Assembly (NCBI RefSeq): GCF_007827955.1
Contig: NZ_VITR01000011.1
Coordinates: 186,001-250,000, forward strand
DNA length: 64,000 nucleotides
Direction: 5' to 3'
Origin: Nitrospirillum pindoramense
GTDB lineage: Bacteria > Pseudomonadota > Alphaproteobacteria > Azospirillales > Azospirillaceae
Shown: positions 35,856 through 44,937 of the stretch, piece by piece
How the letters are laid out: each line of letters begins with the position of its first letter
How positions within the stretch are numbered: position 1 is the stretch's first letter
The notes under the pieces: generated by a model
Database searches by the model: none
What the model saw: only the letters and a program-made list of their open reading frames with translations
What the model was told of the DNA's origin: nothing
Program-made: the position numbers and the translations under genes

Positions 35856-36382
35856 CCGACGCGCCGGCCCTTTCCGCCCGTATCGAGGCCGCCTTCAGCC
35901 GCATCGCGGCGACGCGCATGGCCGGCGTGCCGGTGATGAACCCGGCGCTGTCGGTGGCCATGCGGGGACTGCACCGCCATGGCGGGCATTGGGTCGGCGT
36001 GCTGGTGACCCCGTGGTTCATGAACCTGCTGCTGTTGCCCGTGGCGGAGGAAGGGCCCTGGCGGGTAGGGGCGAAGACGGCCTTGGCGTTGCCGTCCGGC
36101 CATTATGAAGGCATCTGGGGGCATGAGGACGAGTTGGGCGGGTATTGGAGCTGCTCCTTGTTCTCCCCCATGTTCGACTTCGCGGACCAGGAGACGGCGG
36201 TCGCGACGGCGGATGCCGCCCTTGCGGAAATCATGGCGGTGCCTGAGCCGGACGCCGGTGACGATGGCATGGCCACCATCTGGGCGGGAAGTCCTGCCGC
36301 CCCGCCGCCGGCCAAGGTCGAACCGCCGCCGCCGCTCAGCCGCCGGGCGCTGTTCCGCTTGGGTGAAGGGGCGGGGCCATGA
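35852..36382 (+). CDS. hupJ: HupJ, HybE-family hydrogenase chaperone
   Basis: A 176-residue HybE/HupJ protein: MAGVPVMNPALSV near residue 29, WVGVLVTPWFMNLLLLP near 50, and YWSCSLFSPMFDFADQ near 100. HybE proteins hold back Tat export until maturation is complete. The C-terminal Pro-rich tail and SRRALFRLG are common in HupJ. Confidence 0.92.
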   Translation: MTDAPALSARIEAAFSRIAATRMAGVPVMNPALSVAMRGLHRHGGHWVGVLVTPWFMNLLLLPVAEEGPWRVGAKTALALPSGHYEGIWGHEDELGGYWSCSLFSPMFDFADQETAVATADAALAEIMAVPEPDAGDDGMATIWAGSPAAPPPAKVEPPPPLSRRALFRLGEGAGP

Positions 36383-37341
36383 CCCGGCCGGCCATCATTG
36401 TGCGGCTGCCTGCCGAGGCGGGGGGCGCGGTGACGCTGAGCTACACGCCGCGCGGGGATGTCACCGGCCTGTTGGCGGCCGTGCCGGCGAAACGGGCGCC
36501 GGCCGTGGTCCGGGCGCTGTTCGCCGTGTGCGCCCATGCCCAGGGGCACGCGGCGGAGTTGGCGGTGGAGGCGGCGCTGGGCCTTGAGGCCACGCCGGAC
36601 ACCCTGGCGGAGCGTGAAATTCGGACGTGGGTGGAGGTGGTGCGGGAGCATGGCCTGCGCATCTGCCTGGATTGGGCCCGCCTGCTGGGGGAGACGCCGG
36701 ACTTGGCCCGCGCGCGCGCCTTCGTGGCGCTGTCCGCCGCGGACGATCCCATGCGCCTGATCGCGGACGCTGTGACCGGCTTGCGCCCGCAGGAGTGGTT
36801 GGCCATGACCTCGGCGGGAGAATTGGCCCGCTGGGCGGGCGCTGGGCGCACGGTGGCCGCGCGCTTCATCGCCACCCTGTTCGAGGTGTCCATGTTGACG
36901 CCGGTGGAGGAGATCGAGCCAGGGGCGCTGGTGGCGCGCCATGCCGACCATCCCCTGCTGGCCCGCGCCTTGCCCGCCGGTTCCCTCATCGCGTGCCATG
37001 TCGCCCGGCTGATCGATCTTTGCCGCGTGCCGGCCCGCCTGGACGCTTTGCGCGCCGGCGACGCCGCCCCTTTGCGCGGCCTATCCACGGGGTCGGGCCT
37101 GGGAACGGCGTCGGTGCCCTGCGCCCGGGGCACCTTGGTCCATGAGGTTGGCGTGGTGGCCGGACAGGTGGAGCGCTATCGTATCTTGTCGCCCACTGAT
37201 GGTGTATTCGCGCCAGGCGGGACGGCGGAACGGCAGTTCCAGGGGCTGGGCGCCTGGCCACCGGGCGACCGTGCCCGACGGGCGGAGGTGATGATGCTGG
37301 CGCTGGACCCCTGCGTCGACTATGCGGTCGAGGTGGCCTGA
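36379..37341 (+). CDS. hupK: HupK, large-subunit-like maturation protein
   Basis: A 320-residue HupK. Its C-terminal part resembles a hydrogenase large subunit: CARGTLVHEV near residue 250, then VERYRILSPTDGVFAP and a final ALDPCVDYAVEVA that keeps one of the NiFe cysteines. It may carry the Fe(CN)2CO unit during HupL assembly. It overlaps hupJ by 4 bp and hypA by 1 bp. Confidence 0.9.
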   Translation: MTRPAIIVRLPAEAGGAVTLSYTPRGDVTGLLAAVPAKRAPAVVRALFAVCAHAQGHAAELAVEAALGLEATPDTLAEREIRTWVEVVREHGLRICLDWARLLGETPDLARARAFVALSAADDPMRLIADAVTGLRPQEWLAMTSAGELARWAGAGRTVAARFIATLFEVSMLTPVEEIEPGALVARHADHPLLARALPAGSLIACHVARLIDLCRVPARLDALRAGDAAPLRGLSTGSGLGTASVPCARGTLVHEVGVVAGQVERYRILSPTDGVFAPGGTAERQFQGLGAWPPGDRARRAEVMMLALDPCVDYAVEVA

Positions 37342-37682
37342 TGCATGAAATGGCCATCTGCGAAAACATCCGCACCCTGATCGAGGAGCAGGCTCGCACC
37401 CAGCACTTCAGTCGCGTGGACAGGGTGTGTCTGGAAATCGGCGCCCTGTCCGGCGTGGAGGTGGAGGCGTTGCGCTTCGGCTTCGATGTCGTGATGCGCG
37501 GCAGCGTGGCAGCCGACGCCCGGCTGGAGATCGTCGAGACCGCCGGCACCGCCTGGTGCCTGCCCTGCGCCGTGACCGTGTCCATCGGCCGGCGTTATGA
37601 CCCTTGTCCCCGCTGCGGCTCGCACCAGGTGCAGGTGACGGGCGGGGAAGAGATGAAGATACGCGAACTGGAGGTGACGTGA
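37341..37682 (+). CDS. hypA: HypA, nickel-insertion metallochaperone
   Basis: A 113-residue HypA. The [10 protein letters not shown] start gives the His-Glu nickel site; the zinc site has two pairs, CLPC and CPRC. It delivers nickel to HupL with HypB. It overlaps hypB by 1 bp. Confidence 0.95.
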   Translation: MHEMAICENIRTLIEEQARTQHFSRVDRVCLEIGALSGVEVEALRFGFDVVMRGSVAADARLEIVETAGTAWCLPCAVTVSIGRRYDPCPRCGSHQVQVTGGEEMKIRELEVT

Positions 37683-38596
37683 TGTGTACGGTCTGTGGAT
37701 GCGGCGAGGGCCAGGTCAAGATCGAGGCCGATCCTCATGGCCATGATCACCACCATCATGGACATCACCATGATCACGGGCATGACCACGATCATGATCA
37801 CCACCATCACCATCATCACCATCATGACCATGATCATCACCACCACGGTGCGGATGGGACGTTGGACTATGGCGCGGGGCCCGCGGGCACGGCCGTTCCA
37901 GGCATGAGCCAGGCGCGCCTAATCCAGCTTGAGGCCGACATCCTGGGCAAGAACAACGGCTATGCCGCCGCCAACCGCGCGCGGTTCGCCAAGGCCGGCA
38001 TCCTGGCGCTGAACCTGGTGTCCAGCCCCGGGTCGGGCAAGACCACGCTGCTGTGCCGGACCCTGGCCCTGCTGGCGGGCGAGTTCCCCTGCGCGGTCAT
38101 CGAGGGCGACCAGCAGACCAGCGCCGATGCCGACCGCATCCGGGCCACGGGCGCCCCCGCCATCCAGATCAACACCGGCAAGGGCTGCCACCTGGACGGG
38201 CACATGGTGGGCCATGCCGTGGACCACCTGAACCCGCCCGACGCCTCCGTGCTGTTCATCGAGAATGTCGGCAACCTGGTTTGCCCGGCGGCCTTCGACC
38301 TGGGGGAGGCGCATAAGGTGGCCATCCTGTCGGTGACGGAGGGGGAGGACAAGCCCCTGAAATACCCCGATATGTTCGCCGCCGCCGATCTGGTGCTGAT
38401 CAACAAGACGGACCTGCTGCCCCATCTCGACTTCGATGTGGATTTGGCCATGGCCAATGCGCGCAAGGTCAATCACCGGGTGCGCCTGCTGCAGGTTTCC
38501 GCCCGTACGGGCGAAGGCATGGCGGCCTGGCTGGACTGGATCCGGGGCGCCCGCCTGATGGCCCTGTCCGGCCGACCATCCCAGGCGGCGGAATAG
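37682..38596 (+). CDS. hypB: HypB, GTPase nickel chaperone with His-rich stretch
   Basis: A 304-residue HypB. It starts MCTVCGCG (high-affinity nickel site), followed by a stretch of about 37 residues dominated by His and Asp that stores nickel (roughly residues 18-55; the DNA is a CAC/CAT/GAT-rich run). The GTPase has P-loop [11 protein letters not shown] near 116, [16 protein letters not shown] near 195, and NKTDLLPH. It probably combines nickel storage and insertion. Confidence 0.96.
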   Translation: MCTVCGCGEGQVKIEADPHGHDHHHHGHHHDHGHDHDHDHHHHHHHHHDHDHHHHGADGTLDYGAGPAGTAVPGMSQARLIQLEADILGKNNGYAAANRARFAKAGILALNLVSSPGSGKTTLLCRTLALLAGEFPCAVIEGDQQTSADADRIRATGAPAIQINTGKGCHLDGHMVGHAVDHLNPPDASVLFIENVGNLVCPAAFDLGEAHKVAILSVTEGEDKPLKYPDMFAAADLVLINKTDLLPHLDFDVDLAMANARKVNHRVRLLQVSARTGEGMAAWLDWIRGARLMALSGRPSQAAE

Positions 38597-38608
38597 GGGA
38601 GGGGGATC

Positions 38609-38881
38609 ATGTGCCTCGCCATTCCCGCCTTGGTGACCGCGCTGCATGACGGCGCGATGGCCAGCGTCTCGGTCGGCGGCATCGCCAAGCAGGTTTCCGT
38701 TGCCCTGCTGGAGGAGGTGGCGGTCGGGGACTACGTGCTGCTGCACGTCGGCTACGCCCTGCACCGCGTCAGTGAGGAAGAGGCGCGGCGCACCCTGGCC
38801 ATGATGGCCGAGGCGGGGCTGCTGCAGGCTGAGGTGGCGGACATGGGCGGGACGGCGGACAGCGCGGGGGTGGGGGCATGA
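38609..38881 (+). CDS. hypC: HypC, Fe(CN)2CO assembly chaperone
   Basis: A 90-residue HypC beginning MCLAIPALV with the functional N-terminal cysteine, and GDYVLLHVGYALHRVSEEEA. With HypD it forms the scaffold on which the cyanide and CO ligands are added. A GGGGAGGGGG site lies upstream; the stop overlaps hypD by 4 bp. Confidence 0.94.
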   Translation: MCLAIPALVTALHDGAMASVSVGGIAKQVSVALLEEVAVGDYVLLHVGYALHRVSEEEARRTLAMMAEAGLLQAEVADMGGTADSAGVGA

Positions 38882-40020
38882 AATACGTCGACGAATTTCG
38901 CGACCGCGACCTGGCGCGCACCCTGGCCACCGCCATCGCCGCAGCGGCCGACCCGGCGCGCGACTATAATTTCATGGAATTTTGCGGTGGGCACACCCAC
39001 GCCATTTTCCGCTATGGCGTGCAGGATCTGGTGCCGGCCAACGTGCGCTTCGTTCATGGCCCCGGCTGCCCCGTCTGTATCCTGCCGGCCCGTCGCCTGG
39101 ACGATGCCATCGAACTGGCGGAGCGGCACGGCGTGATCCTGTGCAGCTATGGCGACATGCTGCGCGTGCCGGGCACCGGCCGGCGGTCGCTGCTGAAGGC
39201 CAAGGCCGACGGTGCCGACATCCGCATGGTCTATTCGACGCTGGACGCGCTGGACATCGCCCGCGCCAATCCGGGGCGCGAGGTGGTCTTCTTGGGCATC
39301 GGGTTCGAGACCACGACGCCGCCCAGCGCGGCCGCCATCGCCCAGGCCCAGGCGGAGGGCATCGGAAACTTTTCCGTCTTCTGCAACCATGTGCTGACCC
39401 CGCCGGCCATCCGCCACATTCTGGAAGCACCCGAGATCGACCCCAGCCAGGCCGCCCGCCTGGACGGCTTCCTCGGACCGTCGCACGTCAGCGCGGTCAT
39501 CGGCTCCCGGCCCTATGAGTTCCTGGCCGCCCGCTATGCCAAGCCGGTGGTCATTGCCGGCTTTGAGCCGCTGGACGTGATGCAGTCGGTCCTGATGCTG
39601 ATCCACCAGGTGAACGAGGGCCGGGTGGCGGTGGAGAACCAATACACCCGGGTGGTGACGCGGGACGGCAACGCCAAGGCGCAGGAACTGGTGGCCCGCA
39701 TCTTCGAGCTGAGGCCCAGCTTCGAATGGCGCGGCCTGGGCAGTGTGCCGGACAGCGCGCTGGCCATCCGGGCGGACTATGCCGCCTTCGACGCCGAGAA
39801 GCGCTTCACCCTCAGCGAAAAGCAGAGCCGCGAGACCAAGTCCTGCGAATGCCCGGCCATCCTGCGCGGCGTGAAGAAGCCGAAGGACTGCAAGCTGTTC
39901 GGCAAGGCCTGCACGCCGGAAACCCCCATGGGCGCCTGCATGGTCTCCTCCGAAGGGGCGTGCGCCGCTTACTGGACCTACCGGCGGATGGAAACCCTGG
40001 CGGAGATGGCGGCCGAATGA
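38878..40020 (+). CDS. hypD: HypD, FeS protein of ligand assembly
   Basis: A 380-residue HypD: MEFCGGHTHAIFRYG near residue 33, GPGCPVCILP near 62, GIGFETTTPP near 141 and the C-terminal FeS ligands (SCECPAILRG, CKLFGKACTPETPMGACMVSSEG). It reduces and carries the Fe(CN)2CO group with HypC. It ends in the hypE start. Confidence 0.96.
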   Translation: MKYVDEFRDRDLARTLATAIAAAADPARDYNFMEFCGGHTHAIFRYGVQDLVPANVRFVHGPGCPVCILPARRLDDAIELAERHGVILCSYGDMLRVPGTGRRSLLKAKADGADIRMVYSTLDALDIARANPGREVVFLGIGFETTTPPSAAAIAQAQAEGIGNFSVFCNHVLTPPAIRHILEAPEIDPSQAARLDGFLGPSHVSAVIGSRPYEFLAARYAKPVVIAGFEPLDVMQSVLMLIHQVNEGRVAVENQYTRVVTRDGNAKAQELVARIFELRPSFEWRGLGSVPDSALAIRADYAAFDAEKRFTLSEKQSRETKSCECPAILRGVKKPKDCKLFGKACTPETPMGACMVSSEGACAAYWTYRRMETLAEMAAE

Positions 40021-41045
40021 CCACCCCGCCCCCCGATCTTTCCGGTGCCGTGGACATGAGCCACGGCGGTGGCGGCCGGGCCATGGCGCGCCTGATCCGC
40101 GACATTTTCCTGCGGCACCTGGCGAACCCTCTGCTGGACCAGGGGCATGACGCCACCCGTCTGGACGTCGGGTCCGGCCGCATCGCGGTGACGACCGATG
40201 CCCACGTCATCTCACCCCTGTTCTTTCCCGGCGGCGATATCGGATCGCTGGCGGTGCACGGCACGCTGAACGACCTGGCCATGGCTGGCGCCCGCCCGAT
40301 GGCGCTGACCGCCGCCTTCATCATCGAGGAAGGCTTTCCCCTGGCGGACCTGGACCGTATCGCCGCCAGCATGGGGCGGGCGTCCCGCGATGCTGGCGTG
40401 CCCGTGGCGACGGGCGACACCAAGGTGGTGGAGCGCGGCAAGGGCGACGGCGTCTTCATCACCACCAGCGGCATCGGCGTGGTGCCGGAGGGGGTGGACA
40501 TAAGCCCCCGCCGGCTGTCTCCCGGGCAGGTGATCCTGCTGTCCGGTCCCGTCGGCGACCATGGCATCGCCATCCTGTCCAAGCGCCAGGGTCTGGAATT
40601 TGGCACGGAGATCCGGTCCGACAGCGCCGCCCTGCACCGCATGGTGGCCGATATGATCGCGGCGGTTCCGGGTGTCGCTGTCCTGCGCGACCCCACCCGG
40701 GGCGGCCTGTCCGCCACGCTGAACGAACTGGCCAACGCCGCCGGCGTGGGTATGCAGCTGGAGGAGCGGGCCATCCCGGTCCGGCCCGAGGTGGCGGCGG
40801 CCTGCGAACTGCTGGGCCTCGACCCCCTCAATGTCGCCAATGAGGGCAAGCTGGTCTGCGTGTGCGAGCCGGGGGATGCGGAGACGCTGCTGGCCGTGAT
40901 GCGCGACCATGCGGAAGGCCGTGACGCGGCACGGATCGGTCATGTTACCGTGGACCGGCCCGGTTTCGTCCGCATGACGACCGCCATCGGCGGCCAGCGC
41001 GTGGTCGATTGGCTTTCAGGCGAACAGCTTCCGCGTATCTGCTAG
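40017..41045 (+). CDS. hypE: HypE, carbamoyl dehydratase
   Basis: A 342-residue HypE: MSHGGGGRAMARLI near residue 14, VTTDAHVISPLFFPGGDIG, and the invariant C-terminal Pro-Arg-Ile-Cys whose cysteine is carbamoylated by HypF and dehydrated to a cyanide donor. The start overlaps the hypD stop (ATGA). Confidence 0.96.
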   Translation: MTTPPPDLSGAVDMSHGGGGRAMARLIRDIFLRHLANPLLDQGHDATRLDVGSGRIAVTTDAHVISPLFFPGGDIGSLAVHGTLNDLAMAGARPMALTAAFIIEEGFPLADLDRIAASMGRASRDAGVPVATGDTKVVERGKGDGVFITTSGIGVVPEGVDISPRRLSPGQVILLSGPVGDHGIAILSKRQGLEFGTEIRSDSAALHRMVADMIAAVPGVAVLRDPTRGGLSATLNELANAAGVGMQLEERAIPVRPEVAAACELLGLDPLNVANEGKLVCVCEPGDAETLLAVMRDHAEGRDAARIGHVTVDRPGFVRMTTAIGGQRVVDWLSGEQLPRIC

Positions 41046-41057
41046 CGGAGAGGAGCG

Positions 41058-42584
41058 ATGGCCGAGTCTTCCACCGATCTGCCCACCATCCTGATCGTCG
41101 ATGACGAGTTGCGCTCCCTTGAATCGCTGCGGCGCATCCTGGAGGAGGATTTCGAGGTGTTGACCGCCGCCAGCACCGTCGAGGCCGAGCGGCGCTTGGC
41201 CGACCATCTGGTGCAGGTCGTGCTGTGCGACCAGCGTATGCCGGAACGCACCGGTGTGGAATTCCTGACGGAGGTGAAGGAGCGCTGGCCGGATGTGGTC
41301 CGCATGATCATTTCGGGCTACACCGACGCCCACGACATCATCGACGGCATCAACCAGGCGGGCATCTTCCAGTACATCACCAAGCCCTGGCACCCCGAGA
41401 ACCTGCTGCTGACGCTCAAGGGGGCCTGCCGCCTCTACACGCTGCAGCGGCAGAATGAGCTGCTGGCGGTGGAAATGAAGATGCTGCCGGCCGCCGCCTC
41501 CCGCGTGGTGGGGGAGCGGAAGGAGAAGCTGCGCCGCGCCTACAATGTCGATGACGGCATCGTCCGCGCCAAGGGCAGCCCCATGGAGGTGGTGTGCGGC
41601 AGCCTGGCGCAGGTGGCGCCCTTCGACGTGCCGGTCCTGCTGTTCGGTTCCTCCGGCACGGGCAAGGAGCTGGCGGCGCGCGCCCTGCATTACGGCTCCC
41701 TGCGCTGGAACCAGCCCTTCGTGGTGGAGAACTGCGGCGCCTTGCCCGACGAGCTGCTGGAAAGCGAGCTGTTCGGGCATAAGAAGGGCGCCTTCACCGG
41801 CGCCATCGAGGATCATGTCGGCCTGTTCGAGCGGGCGGACGGCGGCACCGTCTTCTTGGATGAGATCGGCGAGGTCTCCCCCGCCTTCCAGGTCAAGCTG
41901 TTGCGCGTGTTGCAGGAGGGGGAGATCCGGCCGCTGGGCGGTTCCCGCACCCGTAAGGTGGATGTCCGTGTGATCGCCGCGACCAACAAGGATTTGGAGG
42001 AGGAGGTGCGGGCCAAGCGCTTCCGCGCCGACCTGTTCTATCGCCTGGCCGGAATGATCATCCGCCTGCCCGACCTGAAGGACCGCAAGGGCGACCTGCC
42101 CCTGTTGGTGGAGGCGCTGCTGGACCGGGCCATGGCGCAGATGGGCAAGCGTGTCCCTGGCATTTCGCCGGAGGCGCTGGAGTGTCTCGCCCGCTACGAC
42201 TGGCCCGGCAATGTCCGCGAGCTGCAGAATGAGGTGCAGCGCATGGTGGTGCGCGGCACCGAGGGGCGGCGGCTGGAGGCGGATCTGCTGTCCCCCCACA
42301 TCCTGCGAGCGGAACCGCAGGGGGCCGGGGCCCGCGAGGATGACTTCACCGACATCGCCGGCCTGGCCGGCGACCTGCGCGAGCGGGTCAGCGCCATGGA
42401 GGCGCGCATCATCCGCGAGACGCTGATCCGCCACCGCTGGAACAAGAGCCAGGCGGCGCGGGAACTGGGGCTGTCGCGCGTGGGCCTGCGCGCCAAGCTG
42501 GAACGCTATGGGCTTGAGAATGTCCACCCTCTGGCTCCCCCTGCGGCGCCCCCTGGGGTGCCCAAGCGCATGGCGGGGGGCTGA
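41058..42584 (+). CDS. hoxA: HoxA/HupR-type response regulator, sigma-54 activator
   Basis: A 508-residue NtrC-family regulator of hydrogenase genes. Receiver domain (about 10-125) with acidic pocket DDE at 15-17 and phospho-acceptor Asp near 58 (CDQRMPERTG); AAA+ domain with Walker A-like FGSSGTGKE near 196 and intact GAFTGA near 244; Fis-type helix-turn-helix at the C-terminus (SQAARELGLSRVGLRAKL). GAFTGA implies sigma-54 use, matching the sigma-54 sites before hupS and hupD. In related systems the unphosphorylated form activates. Followed after 3 bp by hupT. Confidence 0.94.
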   Translation: MAESSTDLPTILIVDDELRSLESLRRILEEDFEVLTAASTVEAERRLADHLVQVVLCDQRMPERTGVEFLTEVKERWPDVVRMIISGYTDAHDIIDGINQAGIFQYITKPWHPENLLLTLKGACRLYTLQRQNELLAVEMKMLPAAASRVVGERKEKLRRAYNVDDGIVRAKGSPMEVVCGSLAQVAPFDVPVLLFGSSGTGKELAARALHYGSLRWNQPFVVENCGALPDELLESELFGHKKGAFTGAIEDHVGLFERADGGTVFLDEIGEVSPAFQVKLLRVLQEGEIRPLGGSRTRKVDVRVIAATNKDLEEEVRAKRFRADLFYRLAGMIIRLPDLKDRKGDLPLLVEALLDRAMAQMGKRVPGISPEALECLARYDWPGNVRELQNEVQRMVVRGTEGRRLEADLLSPHILRAEPQGAGAREDDFTDIAGLAGDLRERVSAMEARIIRETLIRHRWNKSQAARELGLSRVGLRAKLERYGLENVHPLAPPAAPPGVPKRMAGG

Positions 42585-42587
42585 GCC

Positions 42588-43928
42588 ATGGGCAGCCATG
42601 ACCCCGCGCTGCCCTTCGGGGGCGCGCCGCCCGATGCGGATGGCGAGGGCGAGCAGCTGTGGATCGACGTCATCCGCCGCATGGATGTCGTCTACAGCGA
42701 CCTTGTGGCCTCGCAAGTGGCGCTGGAGGAACAGAACCAGCGCCTGCAGCAGGCGCGTGACTTCATGCAGTCGGTCCTGAGCGCCATGAACGACGTCCTG
42801 ATCGTGTGCGATGCCGCCGGCGCGGTGTTGCGGGTCAACGCCGCGCTGACGACGGCCCTGGGGCGGGAGGAAGCCGACCTGTTGGCCGCCCCCCTGCTGG
42901 ATCTGTTCGACCCCGCCGACCACGCCGATATCCGGGCCTGCCTGGCCAACGGGCAACCGATCGAGGACAAGAGCTGGCACCTGCTGGCCGCGGATGGCCA
43001 GCGGGCGGCCGTGTCCGTCAATGGCGCCCCCCGCCGGGACGCGCGGGGCCGGTATGCCGGCATGGTGCTGGCCGGCCGGCCCATCGGTGAACTGCTGCGT
43101 GCCTATCGGGACCTGGACAAGGCCCACCAGCGCCTGCGCCAGACCCAGCAGCAGTTGCTGACATCGGAAAAGATGGCGGCGCTGGGCCGGCTGGTGGCCG
43201 GGGTGGCGCACGAACTCAATAACCCCATCAGCTTCGTCTTCGGCAACATGTACGCGCTGAAGCGCTACGGCGCCGCCATCACCGGCTATCTGGCCGCTAT
43301 CGACGCCGGCAAGCCGCCGGCGGAGCTGGCGGCCCTGCGTGACAGCCTGCGCATCGACAAGGTGTTGGCCGACATCGGCCCCCTGGTGGACGGTACCCTG
43401 GAAGGGGCGGAGCGGGTGCGCGACATCGTGCAGGACCTGAGGCGCTTCTCCTCCAACCAGCGGGAGGAGCCGGAGGCGTTCAACCTGGTCCGCCTGATCC
43501 ACACCGCTATTGATTGGGTGATCAAGGCCCAGCGCACCAAGCCGGAACTGCGGCTCGAGCTGCCGCCGCAGGTGGAGGTGGTGGGCCGGAAGGGCCAGCT
43601 GCATCAGATCCTGGTCAATCTCATGCAGAACGCCGTGGATGCCGTGGAGGGCCGCGATGGGGCGCTCATTCGGATCACGGCGGGGCAGCAGGACGGCTGG
43701 GTCGTGCTGACGGTCAGCGACAACGGCCCCGGCGTGCCACCGGAGAACCAGAACAAGATCTTCGAGCCCTTCTTCACGACCAAGCCCATTGGCAGCGGCA
43801 CGGGCCTGGGCCTGTATGTCAGTTACAACATGGCGGAAAAGGTGGGGGGAAGCCTGAGCTATGCGGATGCGGAAGGGGGCGGTGCCACCTTCACCCTCAA
43901 GGTGCCGGTCGATGACCGCGGTCTCTGA
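42588..43928 (+). CDS. hupT: HupT/HoxJ-type histidine kinase
   Basis: A 446-residue soluble sensor kinase. A PAS domain (about 65-175) is followed by a linker helix, the H-box [12 protein letters not shown] near residue 207, and an ATPase domain with [10 protein letters not shown] (N-box), [11 protein letters not shown] (G1), [18 protein letters not shown] (F and G2). No membrane segments. It probably phosphorylates the HoxA-type regulator, with activity set by HupUV. The end overlaps hupU by 17 bp. Confidence 0.94.
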   Translation: MGSHDPALPFGGAPPDADGEGEQLWIDVIRRMDVVYSDLVASQVALEEQNQRLQQARDFMQSVLSAMNDVLIVCDAAGAVLRVNAALTTALGREEADLLAAPLLDLFDPADHADIRACLANGQPIEDKSWHLLAADGQRAAVSVNGAPRRDARGRYAGMVLAGRPIGELLRAYRDLDKAHQRLRQTQQQLLTSEKMAALGRLVAGVAHELNNPISFVFGNMYALKRYGAAITGYLAAIDAGKPPAELAALRDSLRIDKVLADIGPLVDGTLEGAERVRDIVQDLRRFSSNQREEPEAFNLVRLIHTAIDWVIKAQRTKPELRLELPPQVEVVGRKGQLHQILVNLMQNAVDAVEGRDGALIRITAGQQDGWVVLTVSDNGPGVPPENQNKIFEPFFTTKPIGSGTGLGLYVSYNMAEKVGGSLSYADAEGGGATFTLKVPVDDRGL

Positions 43929-44937
43929 CCCTGCCCGTCCGCTGCGGCTCCTGTGGCTGCAATCCGGCGGCTGTGGTGGCTGCACCCTGTCCCTGCTGGG
44001 GGCGGAGAAGCCGGATCTGCTGACCGCGCTGGCGGCGGCCAATGTCGAGCTGCTGTGGCACCCCTCCCTCAGCGAGGCGACGGGTGCGGAGGCGCGGGCC
44101 ATACTGGAGGCCGCGGCCGGCGACGGGCCGCCGGTGGATATCCTGTGCCTGGAGGGATCGGTGATCAACGGGCCGGGCGGCACCGGCCGGTTCCACCTCA
44201 TGGCGGGGACGGGCAAGCCCATGCGCGACTGGGTCGCCGCCATCGCCCGGCGGGCCGGTTACGTGGTGGCCGTGGGCAGTTGCGCCGCCTTCGGGGGCGT
44301 CACCGCCGCCGGCGGCAATGAGGTGGAGGCGTGCGGCCTGGCCTATGACGGGACCCGGGCGGGCGGCCTTCTGGGCGCGGACTTCCGCTCCGCCCGGGGC
44401 TTGCCTGTCATCAACATCGCCGGCTGCCCCATCCATCCCGGCTGGTTCACCGACACCCTGCTGCAGATCGGCGCCGGCACCTTGAGCGCGGCCGACCTTG
44501 ATGAGTGGGAGCGCCCCCTGGCCTATACCGCCCATCTGGTCCACCATGGCTGCGCCCGCAATGAATTTTATGAGTTCAAGGCCAGTGCCGAGCAGCCGGG
44601 CGACCTGGGCTGCATGATGGAGAATTTGGGCTGCAAGGGCACCCAGGCGCGGGCTGACTGCAACATCCGGCCCTGGAATGGCGGCGGTTCCTGCCTGGAC
44701 GGCAACTACGCCTGCATCAACTGCACGGCCCCGGGGTTCGAGGAGCCGGGCCACGCCTTCGCCGTCACACCCAAGCTGGCGGGCATCCCCATCGGCCTGC
44801 CGACGGACATGCCCAAGGCCTGGTTCGTGGCGCTGGCCTCCCTGTCCAAGGCGGCGACGCCCAAGCGGCTGCGCGACAACGCCGCGCGGCCCACGCCCGC
44901 CGTTCTTCCCCATGACAAGCGCAAGGACAGCGCATGA
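43912..44937 (+). CDS. hupU: HupU, regulatory hydrogenase small subunit
   Basis: A 341-residue [NiFe]-hydrogenase small subunit with FeS cysteines (SGGCGGCTLS near residue 20, GSCAAFGG, GCPIHPGW, HHGCARNEFYEF, GCKGTQ, NCTAPGF). It has neither a Tat signal nor a C-terminal anchor, so it is cytoplasmic, as in hydrogen-sensing hydrogenases (HupU/HoxB). The start at 43912 is inside the hupT end. Confidence 0.95.
   Translation: MTAVSDPARPLRLLWLQSGGCGGCTLSLLGAEKPDLLTALAAANVELLWHPSLSEATGAEARAILEAAAGDGPPVDILCLEGSVINGPGGTGRFHLMAGTGKPMRDWVAAIARRAGYVVAVGSCAAFGGVTAAGGNEVEACGLAYDGTRAGGLLGADFRSARGLPVINIAGCPIHPGWFTDTLLQIGAGTLSAADLDEWERPLAYTAHLVHHGCARNEFYEFKASAEQPGDLGCMMENLGCKGTQARADCNIRPWNGGGSCLDGNYACINCTAPGFEEPGHAFAVTPKLAGIPIGLPTDMPKAWFVALASLSKAATPKRLRDNAARPTPAVLPHDKRKDSA

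Noticed and set aside
37735-37855. Run of CAC/CAT/GAT units resembling a short tandem-repeat array
   Set aside because: It is the His/Asp-rich nickel-binding stretch of HypB, in frame and expected for the family; not a CRISPR or regulatory repeat.
41016-44243. Minus-strand open frame of 1,075 codons opposite hoxA, hupT and hupU
   Set aside because: It is a shadow of GC-rich coding DNA: the plus-strand genes have full family signatures, and the minus-strand product is low-complexity Gln/Gly/Arg/His-rich with no recognisable domain.
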